In this document: positions 1 to 8,565 of the stretch, in pieces | Layout: each line of letters opens with the position of its first letter | How positions within the stretch are numbered: position 1 is the stretch's first letter | Assembly (NCBI RefSeq): GCF_003260195.1 | Contig: NZ_QEIH01000004.1 | Location: 372,001-436,000, forward strand | DNA length: 64,000 nucleotides | Source: Lutibacter citreus | Lineage (GTDB): Bacteria > Bacteroidota > Bacteroidia > Flavobacteriales > Flavobacteriaceae | Direction: 5' to 3' | Made by a program: the position numbers and the translations under genes | Notes under the pieces: generated by a model | The model's database searches: none | Told to the model about the DNA's origin: nothing | The model's input: only the letters and a program-made list of their open reading frames with translations

Positions 1-309
1 GCTATCAGTGCTTATTTTTATATATTCATCCTTCGACGATACGTCAAATCGGACTTCAGCACCCAACTTTTCTTTAGCTATAATACTGGGGACAACAAGT
101 AAAGAATCGTTTTCAGCTATTGAAACCTTAATGATAACCGGAGATAAAACCGAGATGGAAATCTTTTTTATGGATTCATTTTCAGAACATGGTATTTCGT
201 ATATAATTCCTGATTTCGATTTCTCATAAGGTTTACTACAGCTATTAAAAATCAGAAGTGCTGAAATAATTATCATCCAGCTAATAACTAGTTTTAAGTT
301 TAAGGTCAT
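1..309 (-). CDS. GH31-like lipoprotein, N-terminal part only (cut by window edge)
   Basis: The first 103 codons of a minus-strand gene are inside the window; the rest lies to the left. The start is the ATG at 307-309. Residues 1-24 form a lipoprotein signal ending in a lipobox (FNSC), so the product is probably anchored on the outside of a membrane. After the lipobox comes a beta-rich stretch (ISISVLSPVIIKVSIA) that resembles the N-terminal sandwich domain found before the catalytic barrel of Bacteroidota GH31 alpha-glycosidases. No catalytic residues are visible, so the GH31 call is inference from the N-terminal domain alone. A TAnnTTTG box lies 25 bases upstream. The plus-strand open frame over the same bases is read as antisense noise. 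Confidence 0.5.
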   Translation of the reverse strand, partial: MTLNLKLVISWMIIISALLIFNSCSKPYEKSKSGIIYEIPCSENESIKKISISVLSPVIIKVSIAENDSLLVVPSIIAKEKLGAEVRFDVSSKDEYIKISTDS

Positions 310-333
310 ATTAATTTTTTTTACGGCTTATCC

Positions 334-341
334 CAAATGTA
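334..341 (-). promoter_or_regulatory. Candidate Bacteroidota -7 box (TACATTTG)
   Basis: This is an exact TAnnTTTG match on the minus strand, 25 bases before the start codon of the GH31-like gene. No clear TTG-type -33 element was found at the usual spacing. Confidence 0.4.
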
Positions 342-496
342 CGTAATGCATAAGGCATAACATTATCAACATAAAGGCTAACAACAACTTTACACCTGTG
401 TTTTTAAAAAATCTCATGTTAAAAATATTTTCAACAAAAGAAATCAATTTCTATATAACCCATATTCTCATATGAGTTTCTTCTTAAAACATATGT

Positions 497-1384
497 TTAA
501 TCAACCAATTTCCAAGAACGAACCCAGTTATAAGTTGTTGTTCTATCTTTTTTTGACCCTGTCATTCCTCCATCAGCAGGTACAGGATTCCAATTATACG
601 TTTCAACTACCATTCTTAAATACATTGGAACATTAAAATCTGCAGGAGGTGTTACTTTATCTACAAACATTCCGTCTAAAAAGAATAATACTTCATTTTC
701 ACTTTTCCACCATACTCCAAAAACATGAAAATCATCATAAACTTTTCCTTCCATTCGTGCTTTACCTCCAATAATCCCTTTTTTTACCTCACACCCTTCC
801 TCAATATTTCTACTATGTGTATTGTAATTCATGAATTTCTCAAACTTTTGCAAATCCTCAACATCTTCACCTGTTATTTGCCCTATAGATTCTTGAATAT
901 CTAGTTCAGTACTTCTTTTATCACACCCTTCTCCATCCTCTCTATTGTTATATAACCAAAATGTTGAAGACATAAAGGTTTTATTTGCCTTCATTTCACA
1001 CTCATAATAACCATAAGTCATTCCTTCCTTAGAACCAACATAACCACCACCATGTGTGTAATTCCGGCCTTGCTTTACTAATGTCTCAGGCAATATTGTT
1101 GTAGTTATCTTTAGACTACCATCTACTACTTTTACATTTTCAGCTAAAAACAATCCTGGTGCACGACCAATCCATTCTTGTCCAGAAATTTGCCATTTTT
1201 TTTGATTGATTTCTTTACCATTAAACTCATCTGACATTCCTTGAACCAATTCCCATTTTTTACTTGATGGTTTTGGATCCTCTCCATTTTTAAAAGTTGG
1301 AGATTTTTGAGCAAACATTGACCCAGCTATTAATAGTATTATTAGCGCTGAAATTTGTTGAGATATTTTGATTAATGATTTCAT
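497..1384 (-). CDS. GH16 endo-beta-galactanase (agarase/porphyranase type), copy B
   Basis: This is a secreted endo-hydrolase of the GH16 jelly-roll family. Residues 1-25 are a signal peptide ending GSMFAQ. The catalytic motif with beta-bulge ELDIQE gives nucleophile E160, assisting D162 and acid/base E165. The conserved stretches GGGYVGS, MKANKTFMSSTFWL and TTTYNWVRSW resemble agarase and porphyranase groups rather than lichenases. About 295 residues is one catalytic domain with no carbohydrate-binding module. The ATG at 1384 is preferred: the longer frame opens with TTG and would overlap the upstream gene. It is a close paralogue of the gene at 1404-2288, 20 bases upstream, and probably co-transcribed with it. 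Exact substrate (agar, porphyran or other galactan) is not settled by sequence alone. Confidence 0.85.
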   Translation of the reverse strand: MKSLIKISQQISALIILLIAGSMFAQKSPTFKNGEDPKPSSKKWELVQGMSDEFNGKEINQKKWQISGQEWIGRAPGLFLAENVKVVDGSLKITTTILPETLVKQGRNYTHGGGYVGSKEGMTYGYYECEMKANKTFMSSTFWLYNNREDGEGCDKRSTELDIQESIGQITGEDVEDLQKFEKFMNYNTHSRNIEEGCEVKKGIIGGKARMEGKVYDDFHVFGVWWKSENEVLFFLDGMFVDKVTPPADFNVPMYLRMVVETYNWNPVPADGGMTGSKKDRTTTYNWVRSWKLVD

Positions 1385-1403
1385 ATTTTTATTTATACTT
1401 AAA

Positions 1404-2288
1404 TTAATCAACTAATTTCCAAGAACGAACCCAATTATAAGTTGTTGTTCTATCTTCTTTTGATTTATTCATTCCACCATCAGCAGGAACCGGATTCCAA
1501 TCATATGTTTCAACAACCATTCTTAAATTCATTGGAATATTAAAATCTGCTGGCGGAGTTACTTTTTTTACCAATTCTCCATCTAAAAAGAATAATATTT
1601 CATCTTTACTTTTCCACCAAACACCATATACATGAAAATCGTCATAAACTTTTCCTCCGGCAAGCTTACCGGCTTTACTAGTTCCTTTTTTATAATCACA
1701 TCCTTCAGGAATATTTCGGCTATGGGTATTTGAATTCATTGATTGATCAAAATCTTTCATCCATTTGGCATCATTTACAATTTGTCCCACACATTCTTGA
1801 ATATCTAATTCTGTAGTTCTTTTATCACAACCTTCTAAATCTTTACCTTCATTAATTAACCAAAAAGTTGAAGACATAAAAGTTTTATTTGCTTTCATTT
1901 CACACTCGTAATAACCATATGTCATTCCTTCTCTTGAACCAACATAGCCCCCGCCGTGTGTATATTCTTTATTATGTTTTACAATAGTTTTATCCATTTT
2001 AGTAGTTGTAATCTGTAAACTTCCATCAGCTACATTTACATTTTCAGCAAGAAATAATCCTGGTGCACGACCAATCCAACCTTGACCTGAAATTTGCCAT
2101 TTATTTTCATCTACTTTTTTTCCATCAAATTCGTCAGACATGTTTTTAATCAATTTCCACTTTGCATTTTTAGGTTTTAAATCCTCTCCATTTTTAAAAG
2201 TAGGAGCTTTTTGAGCAAACATTGAACCAGCAATTAAAAGTACTATTAGCACTGAAACTTGTCGAGATATTTTGATTATTGATTTCAT
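1404..2288 (-). CDS. GH16 endo-beta-galactanase (agarase/porphyranase type), copy A
   Basis: This is the first gene of a tandem GH16 pair. The signal peptide (residues 1-25, ending GSMFAQ) indicates export. The catalytic ELDIQE motif sits at E160, D162 and E165, the same positions as in copy B. The substrate-cleft motif MKANKTFMSSTFWL precedes it, and the C-terminal NWVRSWKLVD end is identical in both copies. The copies differ mostly between residues 145 and 215, which is where GH16 loops shape subsites, so they may cut different repeats of the same polymer. A long upstream segment (2331-2420) is shared with the promoter regions of the DUF5060 remnant and of the hybrid two-component regulator. 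Confidence 0.85.
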   Translation of the reverse strand: MKSIIKISRQVSVLIVLLIAGSMFAQKAPTFKNGEDLKPKNAKWKLIKNMSDEFDGKKVDENKWQISGQGWIGRAPGLFLAENVNVADGSLQITTTKMDKTIVKHNKEYTHGGGYVGSREGMTYGYYECEMKANKTFMSSTFWLINEGKDLEGCDKRTTELDIQECVGQIVNDAKWMKDFDQSMNSNTHSRNIPEGCDYKKGTSKAGKLAGGKVYDDFHVYGVWWKSKDEILFFLDGELVKKVTPPADFNIPMNLRMVVETYDWNPVPADGGMNKSKEDRTTTYNWVRSWKLVD

Positions 2289-2330
2289 ATGAAAATTATT
2301 TTTCTATTTATTTAATATTAACTTTTACTA

Positions 2331-2420
2331 AGTTAAAACCTATTAAAAGAAATTATCTCAAAAAACCCATTTGTAACCTAAAATTGTTCAAAATTGTTCT
2401 ATTTCATTTCTTTGTATAGA
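2331..2420 (-). promoter_or_regulatory. Shared upstream box, copy 1 (GH16 pair)
   Basis: On the plus strand this reads TTAAAACCTATTAAAAGAA, then CATTTG, TAAAATTGTTC and TTTGTATA in that order. The same words in the same order and near-identical spacing occur at 11027-11113, with a weaker version at 29279-29355. It lies about 45 to 130 bases before the GH16 start codon, so it is probably a promoter plus activator site. Which protein binds it is unknown. Confidence 0.5.
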
Positions 2421-2511
2421 GAAAACCTACTAAAAAGCAAAAATTTTGTAAACCAGAATTTAATTATTAAGGTATTTAAATTGTATTACTGCTCCCAATA
2501 AAACTCGTTGC

Positions 2512-3699
2512 CTAATTTACCACTAAATCAATAACTTCTAACTCCATTAATTTACAACTCATATCTGTGCGTTGCATACCTTTTACTTCATATAGAGCAT
2601 TGAAATATTTAGTATTTTTAGGTAATATTTTATAAAATTCTTTTAGCCATTTCGAATCTGTAAAATTTCTTAGTGTTGCAATTACCCCAATATCGTTATT
2701 CGAAACAAAATAAAGAGCTTCATTATTTGGACTCAAAGAAGTAAATGATACCATTGCATATTCAATCTTCCCATTTTTACCATAATTGGTATTGTAAACC
2801 TTTTCTATTTCACCTTCTTTATATTTAAATCCATCTTGATACATTGTAAATACCTTACTATTTTTAAGAAATAGTGATTTAGAAGTGTTCATAGATTTAT
2901 ATTGCCCAATAAAAAGAATGTTATTATCCTGAATTTCTTTATAATTCAGCTTACTTTCAAATTGAAGTTTAAAATCACTTTTATATTTAAAAAACCATTC
3001 AGACAATCTTTTTATAGACCATGGAACCATTTGCGATAATAACGTATAATCGGTTGTGGCTATATTTCGTTCAGGATGTTCTTTTACATAATCCAAATAT
3101 TCTTCATTACTATTTATTTCCGAGTACATTGTTGCATGAAGTTCATCCCATTGATTCTTCTCTGTTAACATAAACTGATCTGACACAATAACTAAATTGT
3201 TTGCATTTTTATCAAAAAATGATCTCCAACAAAGTTCTTGTCTTTCAAAAATTAAATACCAAGACGAAATTAGAAGCAACCCCATAAATATTATTAAGCC
3301 TAATATTTTTAAATATTTAATTGGTATTTTTATAAAACCCTTTGATTCATTACTTATCCCTTTATATACATCTGGTGTTAAAAATTTAAGATTGTACTGA
3401 CCTTTCTTTATTTCAAAAATAATAGTTTTATCGGCATCATTTTCAATATAATATTCATCCAGTTTTTTACGAAGCTTATACATGTATGACCGTACAACAC
3501 CATCATTTTTATCATCACCATAATCTTTACCCCAAAGATCCATACCAATAGTAAATTCTTTTAGGTCTTCTTCAACAAAAGCCTTTTCTACAAGATATCT
3601 AAGTAACCTTGTATTAATAGAAGAGTTAACAAAAAGCTTATGTGAGCAAATATGTTCTAGCGCTTCTTCAATAACTTTTCTATCCTTTTTTTCAATCAT
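2512..3699 (-). CDS. Membrane-anchored winged-helix transcription regulator (CadC/ToxR-like layout)
   Basis: Residues about 20-105 form a winged-helix DNA-binding domain of the type with LLRYLVE, KEFTIG and VVRSYMYKLRKKL motifs. A single hydrophobic segment follows near residues 130-151 (ILGLIIFMGLLLISSWYLIF). The last 240 residues would then be periplasmic and match no domain I recognise. This layout suggests a one-component sensor that detects a signal outside the inner membrane and binds DNA inside. The ATG at 3699 is preferred; the longer frame opens with TTG. It lies between the GH16 pair and the divergently transcribed GH2/GH29 operon, so either or both are likely targets. It is not a SARP, HTCS or anti-sigma system. 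Confidence 0.6.
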   Translation of the reverse strand: MIEKKDRKVIEEALEHICSHKLFVNSSINTRLLRYLVEKAFVEEDLKEFTIGMDLWGKDYGDDKNDGVVRSYMYKLRKKLDEYYIENDADKTIIFEIKKGQYNLKFLTPDVYKGISNESKGFIKIPIKYLKILGLIIFMGLLLISSWYLIFERQELCWRSFFDKNANNLVIVSDQFMLTEKNQWDELHATMYSEINSNEEYLDYVKEHPERNIATTDYTLLSQMVPWSIKRLSEWFFKYKSDFKLQFESKLNYKEIQDNNILFIGQYKSMNTSKSLFLKNSKVFTMYQDGFKYKEGEIEKVYNTNYGKNGKIEYAMVSFTSLSPNNEALYFVSNNDIGVIATLRNFTDSKWLKEFYKILPKNTKYFNALYEVKGMQRTDMSCKLMELEVIDLVVN

Positions 3700-3837
3700 A
3701 GCTTCAAAAGTAAGATTTGTTTTTAATAACAAAAAGTAAAGTTAAATAATTGACACCATGAATACTTACTTTGTTAACTCAGAAACAAGAACACCTCCAT
3801 AAACCACACAATAATAGTTAGATATCTAAACATTATT

Positions 3838-3868
3838 AACGGTTAATTCCACTGTGACCGCTACCGTT
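3838..3868. promoter_or_regulatory. Candidate operator (inverted repeat AACGGT/ACCGTT)
   Basis: The half-sites AACGGT (3838-3843) and ACCGTT (3863-3868) face each other across about 19 bases, in the 250-base divergent region between the winged-helix regulator and the GH2 gene. An additional GACCG lies between them. The position suits a regulator site, but a short inverted repeat can arise by chance. Confidence 0.25.
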
Positions 3869-3949
3869 TCAACACTGTTTTGTATTGAATTTATCAATTT
3901 CCTCTCATAGATTCCTATATCTTTATATTACAAAATTTATATCAATAAT

Positions 3950-6811
3950 ATGAAACGTAAATTAATAGGAATCTTGTTACTATTTATGGTTGGGAGTTTA
4001 GCTCACGCCCAATTACCTGAAGGATATCCATTAACCAATAGAACAAAACAAAATATCAATCTCGATTGGAAGTTTTCTAAAATGTCTAAAACTGAAAAAC
4101 CTACTGCAATTAATTTTGATGACAGCAGTTGGAAAAAGGTCTGTATTCCTCATAATCCCGATCCTGTTTCTTTAATGATAGACAGTGTTACCCATAATTG
4201 GATTCAAGAAACTTATTTACGCGACCATAATTGGTATCGCAAGCAACTATTAATTCAATTGAAAAAAAACGAAAAAGCCTTTATTGAATTTGAAGGTGTA
4301 CATAATGCCACTGAATTATGGGTAAATGGGAAATTTGTTGGCAGATACGCTGTGAATGGCTATACACCTCATCATTTTGACATTACTGATTTTGTTTTAC
4401 CAGGTAAAATAAACAATATTACTGTCCTTGCCGATAATAGCTTTAACCCCATTATTGCTCCAGATCCAGATGAAACAGATTATGTAAAATGGGCAGGAAT
4501 TTACCGCGACGTTTACTTAGTAAAAACCAATAAGCTACATGTAAATTTCAATTGGGAAGATTTTGATGCCGGAGTTCATATAACTACACCTACCGTAAAA
4601 AAACGAAATGGTACTGTTTCGGTTAAAACTACGGTAGTTAATGAGCATTCTAATCAAGCTGATTGCCGAATTGAAACAATGATTGTAGATGCGGAAGGTT
4701 ATGTACTAAAAAAGCTCAAAACATCTTCAATAATTTCATCGGGGCATCAAAAAACATTTAGACAATCAACCGAACTTACCAATAATTACAACTTATGGTC
4801 ACCTAATAGCCCTTACTTATACCGTGCTGTTTCTATTATCTATTTGAATAACGAAGCTGTAGATTTTGTTGAAAATAAATTTGGCTTTCGCTCTATTGAA
4901 TTAATAGATGGACAAGGGTTATTGCTTAATGGTGAACCTTTTTTTATGGTTGGAGTAAATCGTCATCAGAGTTATCCTCATATTGGTGATGCTGTTCCCA
5001 ACACGCTGCATTATGAAGCTGCTTTACGTTACAAAGAAGCAGGCATAAATGCTATACGCACCTCACATTATACCCAAGACGATGCTTTTATACAAGCCTG
5101 TGACGAGCTTGGAATGGTTGTAATGGAAGAACCATCAACATGGGTGCAATGGCAACAAGGCGCATGGATGAACAATTTAGAACAAGCATCTCGTGTTATG
5201 GTTCGTAACCACCGTAATCACCCTTCTATAATTATTTGGGGAGCTGGAATTAATCACCGCGGACCTGTTCCGCAACTTAATAGTGCCATTAAAGAAGAAG
5301 ATCCGTTTCGTTTAACAGCTAGTGCTTCAAGTGCCTGGTGCGGAATTAAAAATGCAGGAGTAACAGATATTTATGCCACCATGGATTACCGACGTACCGA
5401 TTGGCCTGAGGGTGATTTCTGTATGGTAATGGAAAATGGTTTTTCGCGCAATGGTTTAAATCAACAATTCCATATTTCACGTTACAAGAAACGTAAAAAC
5501 AACATTGGAGCACTACTTTGGGTGGGTGCTGATTATAACCGTTTGCGCCCTACACCCAAAGAACACGATATGATAACCGAATATGGTTTGCAAACTGCCT
5601 ATCGCATGCCTCGCCCAGCATATTACTGGTATCAATCCGAGAACTCTCAACTTCCTTTTGTTCACATTGCCGATGAATCAGTTTATAAAAATGAAAAAAT
5701 TCATATTTATAGTAACGCTCCTAAAGTTGCCTTATATGCTAATGATAAACTGGTAGCCATTCAAAGTCCAGATAATGATCCACTACGAATTTTAAACAAC
5801 CATCCATCATTTACTTTCCGATATAATTGGACAAACGAGAAGTTGACAGCTAAAGCAATTTATGGCAATAAAGAAGAAATATCTCATTCACGTACTAAAA
5901 CCTTAACCCCTTATGCACTTAAATTAAGTATAGACAATCCTAATATTCCATTACAAGCAGGTGGTTCCGATCTTAAAATGATACGCGCTTACATTGTAGA
6001 CAAAAACGGCGAAGTAATTACCGACGCCACAAATAAAGTCCATTTTGAAGTGAAAGGAGAAGGAGAAATACTTTATGCTAATGAAAAATACATTAAAAAC
6101 ATGCAAGCATATCACGGTGTTGCTAGTGTTTATTTACAAGGAAGTATTAATGCTGGAGAAATTAAAATTAAAGCTACATCCGGAAAAATAAAATCTGGAA
6201 CTTTAACCATAAAAACGGATGCTTTTAATTCAGATGCTATTTCTTATAATGGAAATCCTATTTACGATTACCCGATTCACAAAATCGATATTCAAGCAAA
6301 AGATCAGTTACTGCAATTTGGATGGGAAGAGCAAGTTTCAACGAATGAAGATGAATTAGTATTCACTTTAGACCAGAACATACACTTTACTATAAAAGCA
6401 GATGAAAAACTATTGAAAAGCAAAGGAAAACCAGCAATTATGGGAGATTTAGCATATATGGCTGCTGATGGAATTTATGTAGAAAAAGGACACATTTATA
6501 TGACCATAACAAATCTACCCAAAGGAAAATATGAGTTAAAGACCTATCATCACAATACTATGGGAGATAGAAAATATTTTCAGACCAACTTTATAGTAAA
6601 GCAAGAGGATACTAATGGAAAAAAAGAATATGTAGCTGATGATGTTATTGCAATATATAGTGATGGTAAAGATATGGGAGAACGCAAACCTATGTCTGTT
6701 ACCCATTTTCTTGAAAGCAATGGAAAACAAGCTATTAACTTATCTTTTAGAATTGATAAAGAAGTAGGTATTACGTGGTTGAACGGAATGGAATTTAAAC
6801 AAATTAAATAA
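3950..6811 (+). CDS. GH2 family protein, beta-galactosidase-like, acid/base residue replaced
   Basis: A signal peptide (residues 1-20, ending AHAQ) is followed by the GH2 sugar-binding, immunoglobulin-like and TIM-barrel domains (to about residue 600), then Ig-like and galactose-binding-like domains to residue 953. RTSHYTQDDAF and DELGMVVMEEP are standard GH2 barrel landmarks. The expected acid/base motif WSxGNE reads WGAGIN, which puts N435 where the catalytic glutamate should be. The nucleophile position keeps a glutamate (VMENG, E495). The product may be an unusual exo-galactosidase, an enzyme using another acid, or a non-catalytic binder. It is the first gene of a plus-strand operon, five bases before a GH29 gene. 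Confidence 0.8.
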   Translation: MKRKLIGILLLFMVGSLAHAQLPEGYPLTNRTKQNINLDWKFSKMSKTEKPTAINFDDSSWKKVCIPHNPDPVSLMIDSVTHNWIQETYLRDHNWYRKQLLIQLKKNEKAFIEFEGVHNATELWVNGKFVGRYAVNGYTPHHFDITDFVLPGKINNITVLADNSFNPIIAPDPDETDYVKWAGIYRDVYLVKTNKLHVNFNWEDFDAGVHITTPTVKKRNGTVSVKTTVVNEHSNQADCRIETMIVDAEGYVLKKLKTSSIISSGHQKTFRQSTELTNNYNLWSPNSPYLYRAVSIIYLNNEAVDFVENKFGFRSIELIDGQGLLLNGEPFFMVGVNRHQSYPHIGDAVPNTLHYEAALRYKEAGINAIRTSHYTQDDAFIQACDELGMVVMEEPSTWVQWQQGAWMNNLEQASRVMVRNHRNHPSIIIWGAGINHRGPVPQLNSAIKEEDPFRLTASASSAWCGIKNAGVTDIYATMDYRRTDWPEGDFCMVMENGFSRNGLNQQFHISRYKKRKNNIGALLWVGADYNRLRPTPKEHDMITEYGLQTAYRMPRPAYYWYQSENSQLPFVHIADESVYKNEKIHIYSNAPKVALYANDKLVAIQSPDNDPLRILNNHPSFTFRYNWTNEKLTAKAIYGNKEEISHSRTKTLTPYALKLSIDNPNIPLQAGGSDLKMIRAYIVDKNGEVITDATNKVHFEVKGEGEILYANEKYIKNMQAYHGVASVYLQGSINAGEIKIKATSGKIKSGTLTIKTDAFNSDAISYNGNPIYDYPIHKIDIQAKDQLLQFGWEEQVSTNEDELVFTLDQNIHFTIKADEKLLKSKGKPAIMGDLAYMAADGIYVEKGHIYMTITNLPKGKYELKTYHHNTMGDRKYFQTNFIVKQEDTNGKKEYVADDVIAIYSDGKDMGERKPMSVTHFLESNGKQAINLSFRIDKEVGITWLNGMEFKQIK

Positions 6812-6816
6812 TTAGA

Positions 6817-8463
6817 ATGAAAAATAAATATAGCTTTTACATCATAGGAGCAATTATACTAACTCTATTTGGTTCTTGCACTTCAAAAAAGCAAGAAAAA
6901 ACTTCCAAAACAACAGAACAATACGAATCCAATTGGGAATCATTGCGTCAGCACGAAACTCCTGAATGGGCCTTGGATGCAAAATTTGGTATTTATGCTT
7001 GCTGGGGTGCCTATAGCCAAGTTGGTGCTTGGAAGGATGTAAATAACATAAACTGGGGTAATTACTACATTACACCTTACGATGGTATTTATAATACCGA
7101 TGCAAACGAACCACGTAGAAAAGCTTTTGAAAAACGTTTCGGCTCCATAACCGAGGGCTTTGGTTACCGTGAGCTATGCGAGAACATGGATGATTCTGGG
7201 TTTGATCCAGTTCAGTGGGGTGAACTCATAAAAAGCTCTGGCGCAAAATACGCAGGAATTTGTACAATTCATCATGATGGGTATGCTATGTGGGACTCTG
7301 AAGTAACTCCGCATTGTGTTGGAAAAACCGGTCCAAAACGTGATGTACTTGGTGAAATACTCTCAGAAATCAAAAAGCATGATATTAAAACAATTGTCAC
7401 ATTTCATCATGCGCGTACCTACCATCAGTTTACTAAATATCAAAAAAACTTAAAGGAAGCTGGAATCACAAGAGCTGATTTATTGGATCCTGAAAATGAG
7501 GATTATTATTGGTTTCTCGGTGGTAAAGAACGTTTTATTAAAAACAGAAAAGCACTAACCTTCGAAGTAATCGATAAATACAAACCAGATATTTTATGGT
7601 TTGACGGATTCTCAGGTGGAGGTGATGATTTTGGTACGGAAGAGATTTTGGCTCATTATTTTAATATGGGCATTAAAGAAAATAAAGAACTTAGTGTTCA
7701 CAATAAAGGAAACTTTGGTACCAACTTCGGAATCTACTCCTATGAGAATGGTTCTAATCGCCCAGGATTTGTAGACTGGCCGTGGGAAGATGATACTCCA
7801 TCAGGTGTTGCATGGTGCGATTGGTCATGGTGGTATGGCATTGAATATAAAAAACCTCGTAACGTTGTGGTAAGATTGGTAGATTTAGTAGCTCGTAACG
7901 GAGGACTTTTGTTATCTATGAATCCAAGACCAGATGGTTCCTTTGATAAGGGTCAAATTGATTTATTGGAAGGCATCGGAAAATGGCTCGGACAAAATGG
8001 GGAAGCTATTTATGAAACACGTCCTTGGATTATTTATGCAGAAGGACATGTAGACCCTATTTTTAAGCAAGACCCAAACTGCCCAATTGAACATCATTAT
8101 GCATTCGGAAAAGAAGCTCGCCCTACCCAGCCAGATTCAGAACAATTTAACGCTACTGATATCCGCTTTACAGCAAAAGAAAATACGTTGTATGCCATTC
8201 AATTGGACATTCCCAAAGGTGGGAAAACAATTATAAAATCCTTAGGCTCTAAAACAGAAATTTCGGATAAAAATAAAATCAAATCCATTGAGCTAATTGG
8301 ACATGGAAAAGTCTCTTTCAGAAGAGAATCAAATCAGTTAATCATAGATTTACCTTCAAATATGCCGAACGATTGGGCTCCTGCATTTAAAATAGAAGTA
8401 AAAGGAAAATTGAAACAACGTAAGTTAGAAGGAAAAAACAAAATTATCCCGATGCAATCGTAA
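6817..8463 (+). CDS. GH29 alpha-L-fucosidase/alpha-L-galactosidase-like lipoprotein (copy 1)
   Basis: A lipobox (LFGSC, Cys21) predicts a lipoprotein. The GH29 TIM barrel carries IHHDGYAMWDS and the nucleophile motif ILWFDGF, with D263 as nucleophile. A C-terminal beta-sandwich follows. GH29 enzymes release alpha-L-fucose, and some release alpha-L-galactose from porphyran-type galactans. Oddly, the sugar-binding histidine of the FGIYxHWG motif is a cysteine here (YACWG, Cys62), while the neighbouring paralogue keeps histidine. The gene starts five bases after the GH2 stop, so both are one operon. The last 80 codons are almost identical to copy 2, more so than the rest of the gene. Confidence 0.85.
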   Translation: MKNKYSFYIIGAIILTLFGSCTSKKQEKTSKTTEQYESNWESLRQHETPEWALDAKFGIYACWGAYSQVGAWKDVNNINWGNYYITPYDGIYNTDANEPRRKAFEKRFGSITEGFGYRELCENMDDSGFDPVQWGELIKSSGAKYAGICTIHHDGYAMWDSEVTPHCVGKTGPKRDVLGEILSEIKKHDIKTIVTFHHARTYHQFTKYQKNLKEAGITRADLLDPENEDYYWFLGGKERFIKNRKALTFEVIDKYKPDILWFDGFSGGGDDFGTEEILAHYFNMGIKENKELSVHNKGNFGTNFGIYSYENGSNRPGFVDWPWEDDTPSGVAWCDWSWWYGIEYKKPRNVVVRLVDLVARNGGLLLSMNPRPDGSFDKGQIDLLEGIGKWLGQNGEAIYETRPWIIYAEGHVDPIFKQDPNCPIEHHYAFGKEARPTQPDSEQFNATDIRFTAKENTLYAIQLDIPKGGKTIIKSLGSKTEISDKNKIKSIELIGHGKVSFRRESNQLIIDLPSNMPNDWAPAFKIEVKGKLKQRKLEGKNKIIPMQS

Positions 8464-8565
8464 TTATAAGGTTTTATAAAATCGATAATAAACAAATAAG
8501 GTCTTCCCCCATTAACAGTAAACACTTACTTTTAAGTTTCAAAAATTAAAAACATACTATTAAAA

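Noticed and set aside
8-229. Plus-strand open frame of 73 codons at the left edge
   Set aside because: It is antisense to a better supported minus-strand lipoprotein start with a lipobox and GH31-like N-terminal domain.
467-476. Palindrome CTCATATGAG near the end of the GH16 gene
   Set aside because: Ten bases, no T-run and no matching copy; likely chance.
497-2288. Calling the GH16 pair kappa-carrageenases or laminarinases
   Set aside because: The motifs around the catalytic site resemble agarase/porphyranase groups, but sequence alone does not settle the substrate, so a general galactanase call is used.
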